Positions 16,425-24,616 of a stretch of DNA of 64,000 nt are shown here, one piece after another (position 1 is the first letter of the stretch; every line of letters starts with the position of its first letter). The stretch covers positions 124,001-188,000 of the forward strand of contig NZ_QOCL01000002.1 of assembly GCF_004006665.1 (NCBI RefSeq). Reading direction: 5' to 3'. A program made the translations under genes and the position numbers. This DNA comes from Halobacteriovorax sp. HLS. GTDB lineage: Bacteria > Bdellovibrionota > Bacteriovoracia > Bacteriovoracales > Bacteriovoracaceae. The notes beneath the pieces are model-generated. The model was not told the origin of the DNA, made no database searches, and saw only the letters and a program-made list of their open reading frames with translations.

Positions 16425-16764
16425 AGATGAGTTGCTAATTCAGAAGTCACTAAAGAAGCTCCTAGAAAAGAAAGGTGCCTCTGTTGACGTCTCTTCAACA
16501 GGTAAACTTGCAATCGATATGTTAATTAATAATAACTATGACAGAATAATTTGTGATCTTATGCTACAAGATATTACGGGTTTCGATATTATTGAAGAAT
16601 CTAAGAAAAAATATTCTATAGAAGAAATTAGTAGTTTATTTATCATTATGACGGCCTATAGCTCTCCTCAAATTTTAGAAAAAGCTAAAAGCTACGGTTG
16701 CAAAGTATTAAGTAAACCCTTTGAAGATATTCAAGAAGCAATTGAAATATTTATAAAAAAGTGA
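16405..16764 (+). CDS. Single-domain response regulator (receiver)
   Basis: 119 residues: a complete receiver domain and nothing else. Acidic pocket ED at 7-8, phospho-acceptor Asp51 (RIICDLML), Thr in IIMTAYS and Lys in VLSKPF are present. It overlaps the kinase gene by 20 bases and is presumably its phosphotransfer partner. With no output domain it would act by protein binding, as CheY or SpoOF do. The chromosome context (fliDST, flagellin-linked genes upstream) allows a motility role, but nadK and recN downstream do not point either way. Confidence 0.88.
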   Translation: MQILVIEDELLIQKSLKKLLEKKGASVDVSSTGKLAIDMLINNNYDRIICDLMLQDITGFDIIEESKKKYSIEEISSLFIIMTAYSSPQILEKAKSYGCKVLSKPFEDIQEAIEIFIKK

Positions 16765-16770
16765 GAACAA

Positions 16771-17673
16771 GTGAGTAATGTAATTAAAAATGTAGGTATA
16801 CTTCTAAAGCCTAGAAATGTTCTAGAATTCACAACAATTATTCCTAATATTACAGAATGGTTAATAAGAAGAAAGAAAACAGTTACATTCCTATCTACTG
16901 AGCATAATCGCATCCAAAAGTATTTTAAAACAATTCCAAAACAAGTTAGTTTTGAAGATCATAGTGAATTCCACAAACTAGACCTAATCATAACACTAGG
17001 TGGAGATGGTACTTTAATAGGGATAAGTAGAAAGTGTCAGAAAAAGAGTCCTCCAATCTTTGGTATTAATATGGGAAGACTCGGTTTTATAACTGAGTTT
17101 TCTAAAGTCGAGTATTTCGACGAACTCGCAAAGACTCTTAAGGGGAACTACGAAATCTCAAAGCTTCAACTCTATAAAGTTGAGGTTTCTCGAAAGAATA
17201 AATCTATTTTTAAAGCAAACTTCATAAACGATGTTGTAATAAACAAGAACAATATTTCAAGAATGTTTAGCTTAACAGCAGAAAGTGATTCAGAACTCAT
17301 ATATAATGTCTCTGGAGATGGTCTCATAATAAGTACTCCTATTGGTTCAACAGCATATTCACTAGCCGCTGGTGGACCAATTATTCATCCCGAGGTTAAC
17401 GCTCTTGTCTTAACTCCAATATGCCCTCATAGCTTAAATCATAGACCACTAGTTATTCCAGACAACAAGAGTATTGATATAAAGTTTCCAATTCAAGAAG
17501 ATCACCTAACTCTAACGATAGATGGGCAAGAAGCATGTGATATTGACAAAGGTTGTATCGTGACAATTTCTAAAGTGAAAAATAGTTACGCAAAATTTAT
17601 CAAGAACCCTGACAGAACATATTTTCATACGCTAAAAGAAAAACTTACTCATGGGCAAAGAGAGAATTTATGA
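16771..17673 (+). CDS. nadK: NAD kinase
   Basis: Phosphorylates NAD to NADP using ATP or polyphosphate in the cytosol. 300 residues. Signature motifs are the GGDGT box (LIITLGGDGT, 77-81), INMGRLGFITEF, the NDVVINK strand and the NAD-binding ISTPIGSTAYSLAAGGPIIHP, followed by HSLNHRPLVIP. All are as in bacterial PpnK. It starts at GTG 16771, six bases after the response regulator, and its last four bases overlap recN (ATGA). The nadK-recN pairing is common across bacteria. Confidence 0.95.
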   Translation: MSNVIKNVGILLKPRNVLEFTTIIPNITEWLIRRKKTVTFLSTEHNRIQKYFKTIPKQVSFEDHSEFHKLDLIITLGGDGTLIGISRKCQKKSPPIFGINMGRLGFITEFSKVEYFDELAKTLKGNYEISKLQLYKVEVSRKNKSIFKANFINDVVINKNNISRMFSLTAESDSELIYNVSGDGLIISTPIGSTAYSLAAGGPIIHPEVNALVLTPICPHSLNHRPLVIPDNKSIDIKFPIQEDHLTLTIDGQEACDIDKGCIVTISKVKNSYAKFIKNPDRTYFHTLKEKLTHGQRENL

Positions 17674-19271
17674 GAAATAAACTTATACTAAAGTCTTTAA
17701 CCTTAAATAATTTTGCAACTTTCGATAATCAAGTAATCGAGTTTAATGACTCGTTTAACACAATTGTAGGTGAAACAGGATCAGGAAAGAGCTTAATTCT
17801 AGATGCTCTTCAGCTTGTATTTGGAATGAGAGCTGATAAAAAAATTATTAGAAAGGGTTCTATATTCTCAACTGTAGAAGCAGTATTTAGCTGCGGAGAT
17901 AAGGAAATACAAGATTACTTTTTGGAAATAGGCCATCCTTTTGAAGAAGATGAAATTATTGTAAAAAGAATTATCAATCAAGAAGGTTCATCCAAAGCAT
18001 ATCTTAATTTTCAACAATGTTCATTATCGACCCTATCTTCTATATCTAAAAGATATGTTGACCTTGTTGGACAATTTGATAATCAAAAGTTATTAAGCGA
18101 AGATTATCAATTAAAGTTAGTCGACGACTATAGCAGTAATAACTCAAAAACATACATCGGCCTTTATACGAAGTTAAAGGAACGACAAAATGAACTAGAG
18201 GAATTAACCGAAATAAGCAAAACACTTCTTCAAAGAAAAGATTATCTAGATTTTCAGATCAATGAACTTGAGGGTCTAGATCCTACAGAAGAAGATGAGT
18301 TATTTCTTATTGCTAAGAAAGATGAGCTACTTAGTGAAATAAAGAAGGCCCAAAGTTATAAAGAAGCCTCAGATATATTAAGTGAAAACAATCACAGTAT
18401 AACATCACTATTAAAAGGTGTTATTTCTAAAGTAGAAAGAAATGATTTACTACCAGAGTCTGAATACTCGAGTCTAATTGAAGCGGTAGAAACAATTGAA
18501 GAGATTTCATATTTTATATCAAAAAAGAATCAAGACATTACTGATGAAGATGAGCTACAAGAAATAATAGAAAGGCTTGATGCTTATCAAAAAGTGAAAA
18601 GAAAATTTAATTGTTCAACTAAAGAACTTGAAGATATTTTCAGAGGCTTCAAAGACGAATTTGATAGAATTGAAACATCTGACACGCGTATTAAACATGT
18701 AAAAGATGAGATAAGATCACTACAAGAACAGTGCTGGAACGAAGCATCTAAACTTCATCAAGCAAGAGTGAGCGCATCAAAAAAACTATCTAGCGACCTC
18801 ACCAAGAAAGTAAGATCTTTAAGAATGACCGGTGCTACGATAAAAATAGAATGCTCTGAACAAAAAGTTCTTAGTTCAAACGGTTGCACTAGTATCTCAT
18901 TTATAGCCCAGACAAACTCAGGCGAAGGGTACTTTAGAATAAAGGACATAGCTTCAGGCGGAGAACTTTCAAGAATTTTATTATCTTTAAGACAAATTCT
19001 TTCACAGTCAGACACTATTTCAGTGTTTCTTTTTGATGAGATTGACACAGGAATTGGTGGGGAAACAGCCGTAACGATTGGTAAGGCACTAAAGGAAGTA
19101 TCTCAGGCTTCTCAAGTTATTGCCATAACTCACCTTCCACAAATTGCAAAATTCTCAGACTTATTGATTGATGTCGACAAGAAAGAAATCTCAAAGAGAA
19201 CATATTCTTTTACTAAGGTTATTGATGCTACTCAAAGAGAGTCTTATCTACAAAACATGGCCCAGATTTAG
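17670..19271 (+). CDS. recN: DNA repair protein RecN
   Basis: SMC-like ATPase acting in double-strand break repair. The 533-residue protein begins with LILKSLTLNNFATFDNQVIEF and has Walker A GETGSGKS (34-41), a long central coiled coil, the ABC signature IASGGELSRILLSLR and Walker B SVFLFDEIDTGIGG, then AITHLPQIA. It is slightly shorter than typical RecN (about 550). It is coupled to nadK by ATGA. The 3' end overlaps the convergent lpxH-like gene by 24 bases. Confidence 0.95.
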   Translation: MRNKLILKSLTLNNFATFDNQVIEFNDSFNTIVGETGSGKSLILDALQLVFGMRADKKIIRKGSIFSTVEAVFSCGDKEIQDYFLEIGHPFEEDEIIVKRIINQEGSSKAYLNFQQCSLSTLSSISKRYVDLVGQFDNQKLLSEDYQLKLVDDYSSNNSKTYIGLYTKLKERQNELEELTEISKTLLQRKDYLDFQINELEGLDPTEEDELFLIAKKDELLSEIKKAQSYKEASDILSENNHSITSLLKGVISKVERNDLLPESEYSSLIEAVETIEEISYFISKKNQDITDEDELQEIIERLDAYQKVKRKFNCSTKELEDIFRGFKDEFDRIETSDTRIKHVKDEIRSLQEQCWNEASKLHQARVSASKKLSSDLTKKVRSLRMTGATIKIECSEQKVLSSNGCTSISFIAQTNSGEGYFRIKDIASGGELSRILLSLRQILSQSDTISVFLFDEIDTGIGGETAVTIGKALKEVSQASQVIAITHLPQIAKFSDLLIDVDKKEISKRTYSFTKVIDATQRESYLQNMAQI

Positions 19272-20030
19272 ATCAATGAATCGAGGGCCTTGCTCATCAA
19301 TATATATAAAGCTTTTGCTACTTGGAGCGTAGCCATTATTTATATAATATTTACCATGATCTAATTTATATAAATCCTTACTGTGGCTGTGCCCACAAAT
19401 AAGACCTTTTACATCTCTGTTATCATTGAAAAACTTTTGAGCACTTTGTCTAAATTTATCTTTAACAAATTCTTGTCCTTCAGAAGACATCTCGTAATGT
19501 TTTGAGTTCTTACTTCTAGAGTAATCTGAACTTTTCTGTCCTATCCACTCAATCAAAGAGAATGGTAAAATATTTCTCGTAATAAATTTCATCAGCTTAT
19601 TATTAACTCTACTTTTATATTTCTGATACGCAATATTATCTATCTCGACATCATCTCCATGAGTAAAAAGTAGAATTTCACCATCTACTTCAATACGATA
19701 TTCAGACCGACAATGTATAAATTTATCTCTAGGAATATTAAATCTCTCGTATGAAGATGATATCATTCTATCTAAAAAGAAGTCGTGATTACCTTCTAGG
19801 TAAACTACTGTTGCTCCCATTGAAGTAGCTTTCTCAATTAATTTAAAGAAAGATTCATATTTATCAATATATTGGGACTTAGTGCCTAGTAAAAGGTCAA
19901 AAATATCTCCATTTAGAACTATATAATCAGATTTTTGAACAATTTCTTGAGCAAAGAAACTACTTAGAATTTTAAAAGAATTATCATCTAAGACTTTGAC
20001 GTGAACATCAGATATGGAAGAAATTTTCAT
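19248..20030 (-). CDS. lpxH: Metallophosphoesterase, probable UDP-2,3-diacylglucosamine hydrolase
   Basis: 260 residues of calcineurin-like phosphoesterase. Metal ligands can be traced in order: SDVH (Asp8, His10), NGDIFD (Asp42), LEGNHDFFLDR (Asn-His-Asp 81-83), FTHGDD, and GHSHSKD near 213. LpxH removes UMP from UDP-2,3-diacylglucosamine in lipid A synthesis at the inner membrane face. The spacing and the FTHGDD-type motif fit LpxH, but related YbbF-like phosphoesterases are hard to exclude. Three bases separate it from the PilZ gene upstream on the same strand. Confidence 0.75.
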   Translation of the reverse strand: MKISSISDVHVKVLDDNSFKILSSFFAQEIVQKSDYIVLNGDIFDLLLGTKSQYIDKYESFFKLIEKATSMGATVVYLEGNHDFFLDRMISSSYERFNIPRDKFIHCRSEYRIEVDGEILLFTHGDDVEIDNIAYQKYKSRVNNKLMKFITRNILPFSLIEWIGQKSSDYSRSKNSKHYEMSSEGQEFVKDKFRQSAQKFFNDNRDVKGLICGHSHSKDLYKLDHGKYYINNGYAPSSKSFIYIDEQGPRFIDLNLGHVL

Positions 20031-20032
20031 AC

Positions 20033-20734
20033 TTAATCAATATCACAAACAAGCTTTTTCTGTCCATTTATGATCTTCAATATCTCTTTCTTTATTAGTG
20101 ACGTATTACCTTCAAAAGTAAGTGAGAGCCTAGCAGCTCCATATGGATTCTCTTCGTTTGAAAAAGGATTTAGCTTTATCATGCTAGATACTTTTGCATC
20201 TACTTTAATATTTTTCATCGGAAAAGTTAGCTCTAGACCTTTAATAATATCTCCAAAAGTGAATTTATTAACTTCATTCTTTGAAAGAACTAAAGACATG
20301 CCACCTATACTTATATCATTACAAGATTTATTAAACCTAACCTTGTTATGTTCAAACTTTATCGAAAGGTTAAAGAATGGATCGATTCTTTCAGATTTTC
20401 TTCTATCATAGAATTTATAGTATTTTGGAAAAGCGATAGTGAGATCATCTTCATACGAAAGAAATTCTGATTCAAAAAGAAGAGACATCTGAGGTATTGC
20501 GAAATTTATTTTTCCAATTCCACCGATTAATTCATCGAGATATGCTCTGCTTATTTTTTTTGGACTTAATATGATTTTTTTTTGATTAAATTTAATTGTC
20601 TTAAATTCTAAATCGGCCTTAACAACTCTTCCACCAAATGATCCCCATGCATAAATCTCATACTTACTTTTAAAAGCTTCAAGTATTAGATCTTTAACTT
20701 TTGAATCATTTTCTTCATTTCTCAAGTTGTTCAT
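20033..20734 (-). CDS. PilZ domain protein (c-di-GMP receptor)
   Basis: 233 residues. The C-terminal half is a PilZ domain: RRKSERIDPFFNLSIKFEHN carries the RxxxR c-di-GMP clamp, followed by CNDISIGGMSLVLSK (DxSxxG motif) and a beta-barrel ending in ARLSLTFEG. The N-terminal 110 residues have no named domain and resemble the YcgR-like beta-rich accessory domain. It would bind cyclic di-GMP in the cytosol. It lies between flagellin and lpxH on the same strand with a structured leader, so a link to motility control is plausible. The start is supported by GGAGAAGG four bases ahead. Confidence 0.85.
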   Translation of the reverse strand: MNNLRNEENDSKVKDLILEAFKSKYEIYAWGSFGGRVVKADLEFKTIKFNQKKIILSPKKISRAYLDELIGGIGKINFAIPQMSLLFESEFLSYEDDLTIAFPKYYKFYDRRKSERIDPFFNLSIKFEHNKVRFNKSCNDISIGGMSLVLSKNEVNKFTFGDIIKGLELTFPMKNIKVDAKVSSMIKLNPFSNEENPYGAARLSLTFEGNTSLIKKEILKIINGQKKLVCDID

Positions 20735-20756
20735 GCCTTCTCCTTCGCGCCTTAAA

Positions 20757-20851
20757 AGTTCCCCCCGGTGGGAACCGGAGGGATCTGGGCTTAAATCGGA
20801 GTTTTTACACTCCTAAGGGCTTAGGAAGTGTGGGTGAATTTATCACCCACA
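20757..20851 (-). promoter_or_regulatory. Structured gap between flagellin and PilZ gene with competing hairpins
   Basis: On the minus strand, after the flagellin stop, come four adjacent stems: TGTGGGTGA/TCACCCACA (20829-20851); ACACTTCCTAA/TTAGGAGTGT with one bulge (20807-20831); GGAGT/ACTCC (20798-20813), which reuses the right arm of the previous stem; and CCGGT/ACCGG (20765-20778), overlapped by an alternative GTTCCC/GGGAAC pairing. The second and third stems are mutually exclusive. The region lies 23 bases upstream of the PilZ start. It may end the flagellin transcript, protect its 3' end, or act as an attenuator; I see no match to a known c-di-GMP riboswitch. Confidence 0.5.
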
Positions 20852-20869
20852 TTTTCTTAACTTTTAATA

Positions 20870-21703
20870 TTATCCGATTAATCTTAACGCTGAGTTAGGT
20901 ATTGCATTTGCCTGTGACAATGATGATACCGCTGCATTTTTTACAACATTTGATGATGCCATTTTTGCAGTTTCTTCAGCTACATCCACATCTTGGATTA
21001 CTGATCTTGCGTTATCCTGGTTGATAGTTTGAACTTCTAAGTTCGCTACCGTTGACTGTAGTCTTGACTGGATTGAACCTAAGTTCGCTCGTTGTCCCGA
21101 CACTGTACTTATTGCTGTATCTATATTTTCAATTGCACTTAAGGCATCTCCCTTATCTGAAATTGATGTTCCTCCGACCCCTATCTCATCTGCTGTTGCA
21201 TTTGTTGCATCTGAGTCGAATTGAATTCTGTTTTGATCTCCTGCAAAGGCACCTACCTGAATATCCAGTGTTCCTTTACCATTTCCATTTAAAAGATTTG
21301 TTCCGTTAAATGTTGTTGATTCAGCAATTCTGTCTACTTCTGTTGTTAACTGTTGATATTCCTTATCTAGGAATCCTCTTTCAGTATCACCAACTGTATC
21401 AGATGATGCTTGAACCGTTAGCTCTCTAAGACGGACTAAAATGTTTGAAACTTCGTTCAATCCACCTTCCGCTGTCTGTACCATAGAAACACCGTCATTC
21501 GCATTTCTAGTGGCCTGTCTAAGACCTTTTGTTTGTGCATCTAGGTTAGTAGCAATTGCTAGTCCAGCTGCATCGTCAGCGGCCTTTGTAATTCTCTTAC
21601 CTGAAGAGAGTTTTTCAAGACTTGCTTGACCTTCGTTTGAAACTTCTTTTAAATTTTTCTGAACTGCTTGAGAAGCGATGTTCGTTGCGATTCTTAAACC
21701 CAT
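20870..21703 (-). CDS. fliC: Flagellin
   Basis: 277-residue filament subunit. Conserved D0/D1 ends are complete: N-terminal GLRIATNIASQAVQKNLKEV, ASLEKLSSGKRITKAADDAAGLAIATNL, and C-terminal ANLEVQTINQDNARSVIQDVDVAEETAKM ending in LRLIG. The variable central region is very short, as in other small flagellins. AGGAGG precedes the ATG and a sigma28-like promoter lies 75-101 bases upstream. It is a paralogue of the flagellin at 21954 with about half the residues shared by eye; both are identical in length. The filament probably mixes these and other flagellins encoded elsewhere. Confidence 0.95.
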   Translation of the reverse strand: MGLRIATNIASQAVQKNLKEVSNEGQASLEKLSSGKRITKAADDAAGLAIATNLDAQTKGLRQATRNANDGVSMVQTAEGGLNEVSNILVRLRELTVQASSDTVGDTERGFLDKEYQQLTTEVDRIAESTTFNGTNLLNGNGKGTLDIQVGAFAGDQNRIQFDSDATNATADEIGVGGTSISDKGDALSAIENIDTAISTVSGQRANLGSIQSRLQSTVANLEVQTINQDNARSVIQDVDVAEETAKMASSNVVKNAAVSSLSQANAIPNSALRLIG

Positions 21704-21777
21704 GATTTCCTCCTAAGAAATACTGTTATATTTTTTTCCCTTTAAGCCTGTCCGACTGTTTTTGTCAGACAATAACT

Positions 21778-21804
21778 TTATCGTTCACATGCCAAAATAC
21801 TTTA
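21778..21804 (-). promoter_or_regulatory. Sigma28 (FliA)-type promoter for flagellin at 20870
   Basis: Reading the minus strand: TAAAGTAT, 11-base spacer, AACGATAA. The FliA consensus is TAAAGTTT-N11-GCCGATAA, so the match is 7 of 8 and 6 of 8 with exact spacing. It lies 75 bases upstream of the flagellin start. An 8-bp hairpin (TGTCTGAC/GTCGGACA, one G-T pair) follows immediately in the expected 5' untranslated region, about 21749-21771. Confidence 0.75.
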
Positions 21805-21899
21805 GCCTTTTGGTCGGAAATAATTAAATTAGTTTGATTTTATCAATATTTACAATAGGTTAGATGCTGACTTTTTTGGTATGGTATTTGTATAGGCAC

Positions 21900-21922
21900 A
21901 AAAAAAGGCCTCTTGCGAGGCC
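21900..21922 (-). terminator. Intrinsic terminator of flagellin at 21954
   Basis: On the minus strand GGCCTC-GCAA-GAGGCC (21907-21922) is followed by seven T. It is 32 bases beyond the flagellin stop codon. This makes the second flagellin gene a single-gene transcript separate from the first. Confidence 0.9.
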
Positions 21923-21953
21923 TTCCTTTTTAAATGAATGTTTAATACACTTT

Positions 21954-22787
21954 TTAGCCAATTAGCTTTAGAGCTGCATTTTGAGAACTATTAGCTTGCG
22001 CTAGTACCGAAGTAGACGAAGCAGTTAGAATATTTGCTTTAGTCAGTTCAGATGATGTTTGTGCAACATCAGTGTCTCTAATACGAGAATTTGCAGCACT
22101 TAAGTTTTCTGTCTTAACATCTAAGTTAGAGATAGTAGACTGTAGTCTGTTTTGTAGCGCACCTAGGTTTGCTCTATTCTCATTTATTTTATTAATCGCT
22201 CCGTCAATACCTTCTAGGTTTGACTGCGCATCTTCTTTCGTCGATACAGCTAATCCACCAATTCCAATACTATCTGCAGAAGCCGCCGAATCTTGTGGTC
22301 TGTATGAAATTCTGTCATTAAAGTCATCATTCATAATACCAATTTGAAAGTCAGCTGTTTCACCTTCTCCACTTAGCAACTCTTTACCGTTAAACTTAGT
22401 CGATCCAGCAATTCTATCTACTTCTTGAACTAAATTTTGAAATTCCATATCAGAAAACTTTCTTTCAGCGTCACCAATTGTATCTGATGCTGCCTGTACT
22501 GATAACTCTCTTAGTCTAACTAAGATATTTGAAACTTCATTTAATCCACCTTCAGCAGTTTGAATCATTGAGATACCATCTCCAGCATTTCTTTTCGCTT
22601 GTTGAGAACCTCTAATATTCGCTTTTAACTTTTCACTGATAGCTAAACCAGCTGCATCATCAGATGCCTTGTTAATTCTACTTCCAGAAGCAAGTTTCTC
22701 AAGGTTATTTCCTTGATCCGCTTTAACTTTTCCTAAACTTCTTTGTGCTGATAATGATTGTACATTTGTGTTAATTCTTAAACCCAT
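21954..22787 (-). CDS. Flagellin (second copy)
   Basis: 277 residues with intact flagellin ends: GLRINTNVQSLSAQRSLGKV, LEKLASGSRINKASDDAAGLAISEKL, MIQTAEGGLNEVSNILVRLRELSVQAASD and the C-terminal NLGALQNRLQSTISNLDVK to LKLIG. The block MIQTAEGGLNEVSNILVRLREL is nearly the same as in the neighbouring flagellin, showing tandem duplication followed by divergence. GGAGATTAGTA precedes the ATG. It has its own sigma28-like promoter and terminator, so the two copies can be expressed at different levels. Confidence 0.95.
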   Translation of the reverse strand: MGLRINTNVQSLSAQRSLGKVKADQGNNLEKLASGSRINKASDDAAGLAISEKLKANIRGSQQAKRNAGDGISMIQTAEGGLNEVSNILVRLRELSVQAASDTIGDAERKFSDMEFQNLVQEVDRIAGSTKFNGKELLSGEGETADFQIGIMNDDFNDRISYRPQDSAASADSIGIGGLAVSTKEDAQSNLEGIDGAINKINENRANLGALQNRLQSTISNLDVKTENLSAANSRIRDTDVAQTSSELTKANILTASSTSVLAQANSSQNAALKLIG

Positions 22788-22891
22788 TACTAATCTCCTC
22801 GAAACATATACCTTCCTCCGTAAAAATGATTAGAACAAACAGCCTTGTTTGCTACAATTTAAGCCCACCCCACATGGGCCGTGTAATAACC

Positions 22892-22918
22892 ATAACGGAT
22901 ACTCGGAAATATACTTGA
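22892..22918 (-). promoter_or_regulatory. Sigma28-type promoter for flagellin at 21954
   Basis: On the minus strand TCAAGTAT, 11-base spacer, TCCGTTAT. Matches to TAAAGTTT-N11-GCCGATAA are 6 of 8 and 5 of 8 with the same total length (27 bases) as the promoter of the other flagellin. It is 105 bases upstream of the start codon. Downstream in the leader are small hairpins (GCCCA/TGGGC and CAAACA/TGTTTG). Confidence 0.55.
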
Positions 22919-22981
22919 GAAATAAATGGAAGAATTTGCCGTAATATCAGGTATTTATAACCGACCACTTAAGTCTGTTAT

Positions 22982-23353
22982 TTATAACTGACTATAATTA
23001 TTGGACAGAACCTTAAGACTGATTTTTTCTGAATCTGTTGGTGTTAAGGCCAGAAGTTTTTCTCTTAAATTGACACCAATATAAATAAAGTCTTCGTGAA
23101 GCTTAATATCCTTTTGCTTTATAAGCTCAATCCACTCTTTATCGAATCGAGATGAGTCATTTAATATAAATACGCTCTTATTTCGTTTTAATGAGCATGC
23201 TAAGCAGTCATTAAAAACCTTAAATGAAACTTTATCCGACAAAGTAATAAAGTCACCAGACAAATCAGAAGATAGAAAAAAAAAGTCATAATCTTTAAAA
23301 GATTTTAATTCTTGATTAAAGCCTGTGCCTTCATTATTAAGAGTTAGAAACAT
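22982..23353 (-). CDS. Unknown protein, 123 residues, directly after rfaE2
   Basis: I do not recognise this protein. It is soluble, with a predicted alpha/beta pattern (DYDFFFLSSDLSGDFITL, KSVFILNDSSRF, DFIYIGVNLREKLLAL). Its ATG follows the rfaE2 stop codon with no spacing, so it is the last gene of the RDD-rfaE2 operon and is probably translated by re-initiation. The FIYIGVNLREKLLAL text and the regular strands could be a small Rossmann-like domain, but no catalytic motif is visible. Confidence 0.6.
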   Translation of the reverse strand: MFLTLNNEGTGFNQELKSFKDYDFFFLSSDLSGDFITLSDKVSFKVFNDCLACSLKRNKSVFILNDSSRFDKEWIELIKQKDIKLHEDFIYIGVNLREKLLALTPTDSEKISLKVLSNNYSQL

Positions 23354-23818
23354 CTACTCTTTCCCTTGCACAGAAGAGATTATATTTGTTGTAGAGTAAC
23401 CTTCAACAAAGAGTAAACTTTTAACTTCACCACCGTTGGCCAAAACAATATCATGCCCTACGATCTGTTCAACTTGCCAATCTCCACCCTTTACAAGAAC
23501 ATTTGGTTCTATAGCGCGAACCAAATCATAAGGAGTATCTTCAGTGAAGATTTCCACACAATCAATACACCTTAAGTTTTCAAGTAGATATTTTCGGTCT
23601 TTTTCTTTATTAATCGGCCGAGTTGGCCCCTTTAATCTTTTAATACTATCGTCTGAATTTAAACCAACAACAAGGAGATCCCCTTGCTTCTTTGCTTCGT
23701 TTAGATAAGCTACATGCCCGGAATGTAATATATCAAAACATCCGTTGGTAAAAACTATTTTCTTACCTTTATTATTCGCTAGAAACTCTTTTGTAGATGA
23801 AGATAGATTAAACATCAT
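23354..23818 (-). CDS. rfaE2: Heptose-1-phosphate adenylyltransferase domain enzyme (RfaE2/HldE C-terminal type)
   Basis: A 154-residue nucleotidyltransferase with the cytidylyltransferase-like fold: KIVFTNGCFDILHSGHVAYLNEAKKQGD carries the HxGH motif, followed by VVGLNSDDSIKRLKGPTRPI and the C-terminal VEGYSTTNIISSVQGKE (STT motif). It adenylylates D-glycero-beta-D-manno-heptose 1-phosphate for LPS core or capsule synthesis. It is separate from the kinase half, which is fused in E. coli HldE and is not in this window. GT9-like genes are present at 10614 and 12412; a shared ADP-heptose supply is possible. Confidence 0.9.
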   Translation of the reverse strand: MMFNLSSSTKEFLANNKGKKIVFTNGCFDILHSGHVAYLNEAKKQGDLLVVGLNSDDSIKRLKGPTRPINKEKDRKYLLENLRCIDCVEIFTEDTPYDLVRAIEPNVLVKGGDWQVEQIVGHDIVLANGGEVKSLLFVEGYSTTNIISSVQGKE

Positions 23819-24554
23819 CTACAACTTTTGTATCTGTTAGTTTTCCTTGAAAATCAATAATACAAGGAAGACCTAAAGTAACAAAAGAAATAACAGTAAT
23901 AAACGAACGAAGAAAACTGTCTTTTAAACTAACTGGTTGGTTGTTTTCCTTAACAAGTTTTATCTTAAACATCGATTTACCGGGAGTTGTCTGTAAATCT
24001 AAAATAGAAAAATAGCTTAAGTAAAAAATAGAAAATGCACTTGCTCCAAAAATCAATAAGTCATTAGGACCAATTATTTGATAAAACTGAGAAACCTTAA
24101 GTCCAGAGACTAAGACAAACAGACCAAGTAGTGAAATACTCATAAGAGTAACAACTGAAATATCAACTAACCATGCTCCAAATTGTCTTGATGAGGATGT
24201 AACTTGATAAAAACTCTCTTCAGTAAGTGTCTTTTTTAATTCAACTTCAACTTGCTCAGGCTGAGTTTCCTCATAAAAAGCTGACAGAGCGTTCATCGAC
24301 TGAATACCCTTATCCGCGACCTTTGGATTTGATATCCCTAAACTAGATGTTCTAACTGCACTGTGGCTTCGTGAAACAGAAATATTTTTATTATTATTCG
24401 TTGGAAGTATACCGTTTCTTCTTTCTTCTTGGTGAAAACCTAAACCTTCATTCAGTGGCTTAAAATCGAACTCATCAAGGTTAAACTCACTTGTATTAAA
24501 AACAATATTAGAATCATTACTTTTTGGTTCGTTATGAGTAATTTGATTGTCCAT
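23808..24554 (-). CDS. RDD family membrane protein with long soluble N-terminus
   Basis: 248 residues. The N-terminal 125 residues are polar and low in order, with FKPLNEGLGFHQEERR near 30-46. The C-terminal half has three hydrophobic segments with RDD-family hallmarks: RQFGAWLVDISVVTL (Arg and Asp in the first segment), TPGKSMFKIKLVKENNQPVSL and DSFLRSF. RDD proteins are small membrane proteins of mostly unknown or ion-exchange function. The gene overlaps rfaE2 by 11 bases. Confidence 0.8.
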   Translation of the reverse strand: MDNQITHNEPKSNDSNIVFNTSEFNLDEFDFKPLNEGLGFHQEERRNGILPTNNNKNISVSRSHSAVRTSSLGISNPKVADKGIQSMNALSAFYEETQPEQVEVELKKTLTEESFYQVTSSSRQFGAWLVDISVVTLMSISLLGLFVLVSGLKVSQFYQIIGPNDLLIFGASAFSIFYLSYFSILDLQTTPGKSMFKIKLVKENNQPVSLKDSFLRSFITVISFVTLGLPCIIDFQGKLTDTKVVDDV

Positions 24555-24616
24555 GGCCCATCCAAGTATGAAGTTATAGATACTTATATAATCTCACAAA
24601 AGACTTAAAGCATCAA

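Noticed and set aside
20757-20851. Known c-di-GMP riboswitch (GEMM) upstream of the PilZ gene
   Set aside because: The GEMM core sequences and tetraloop receptor are not present; only simple stems are seen.
21052-21629. Long open frames on the plus strand opposite the flagellin genes
   Set aside because: They are mirror frames of the strongly conserved flagellin sequence, have no ribosome binding site and no protein-like motifs.
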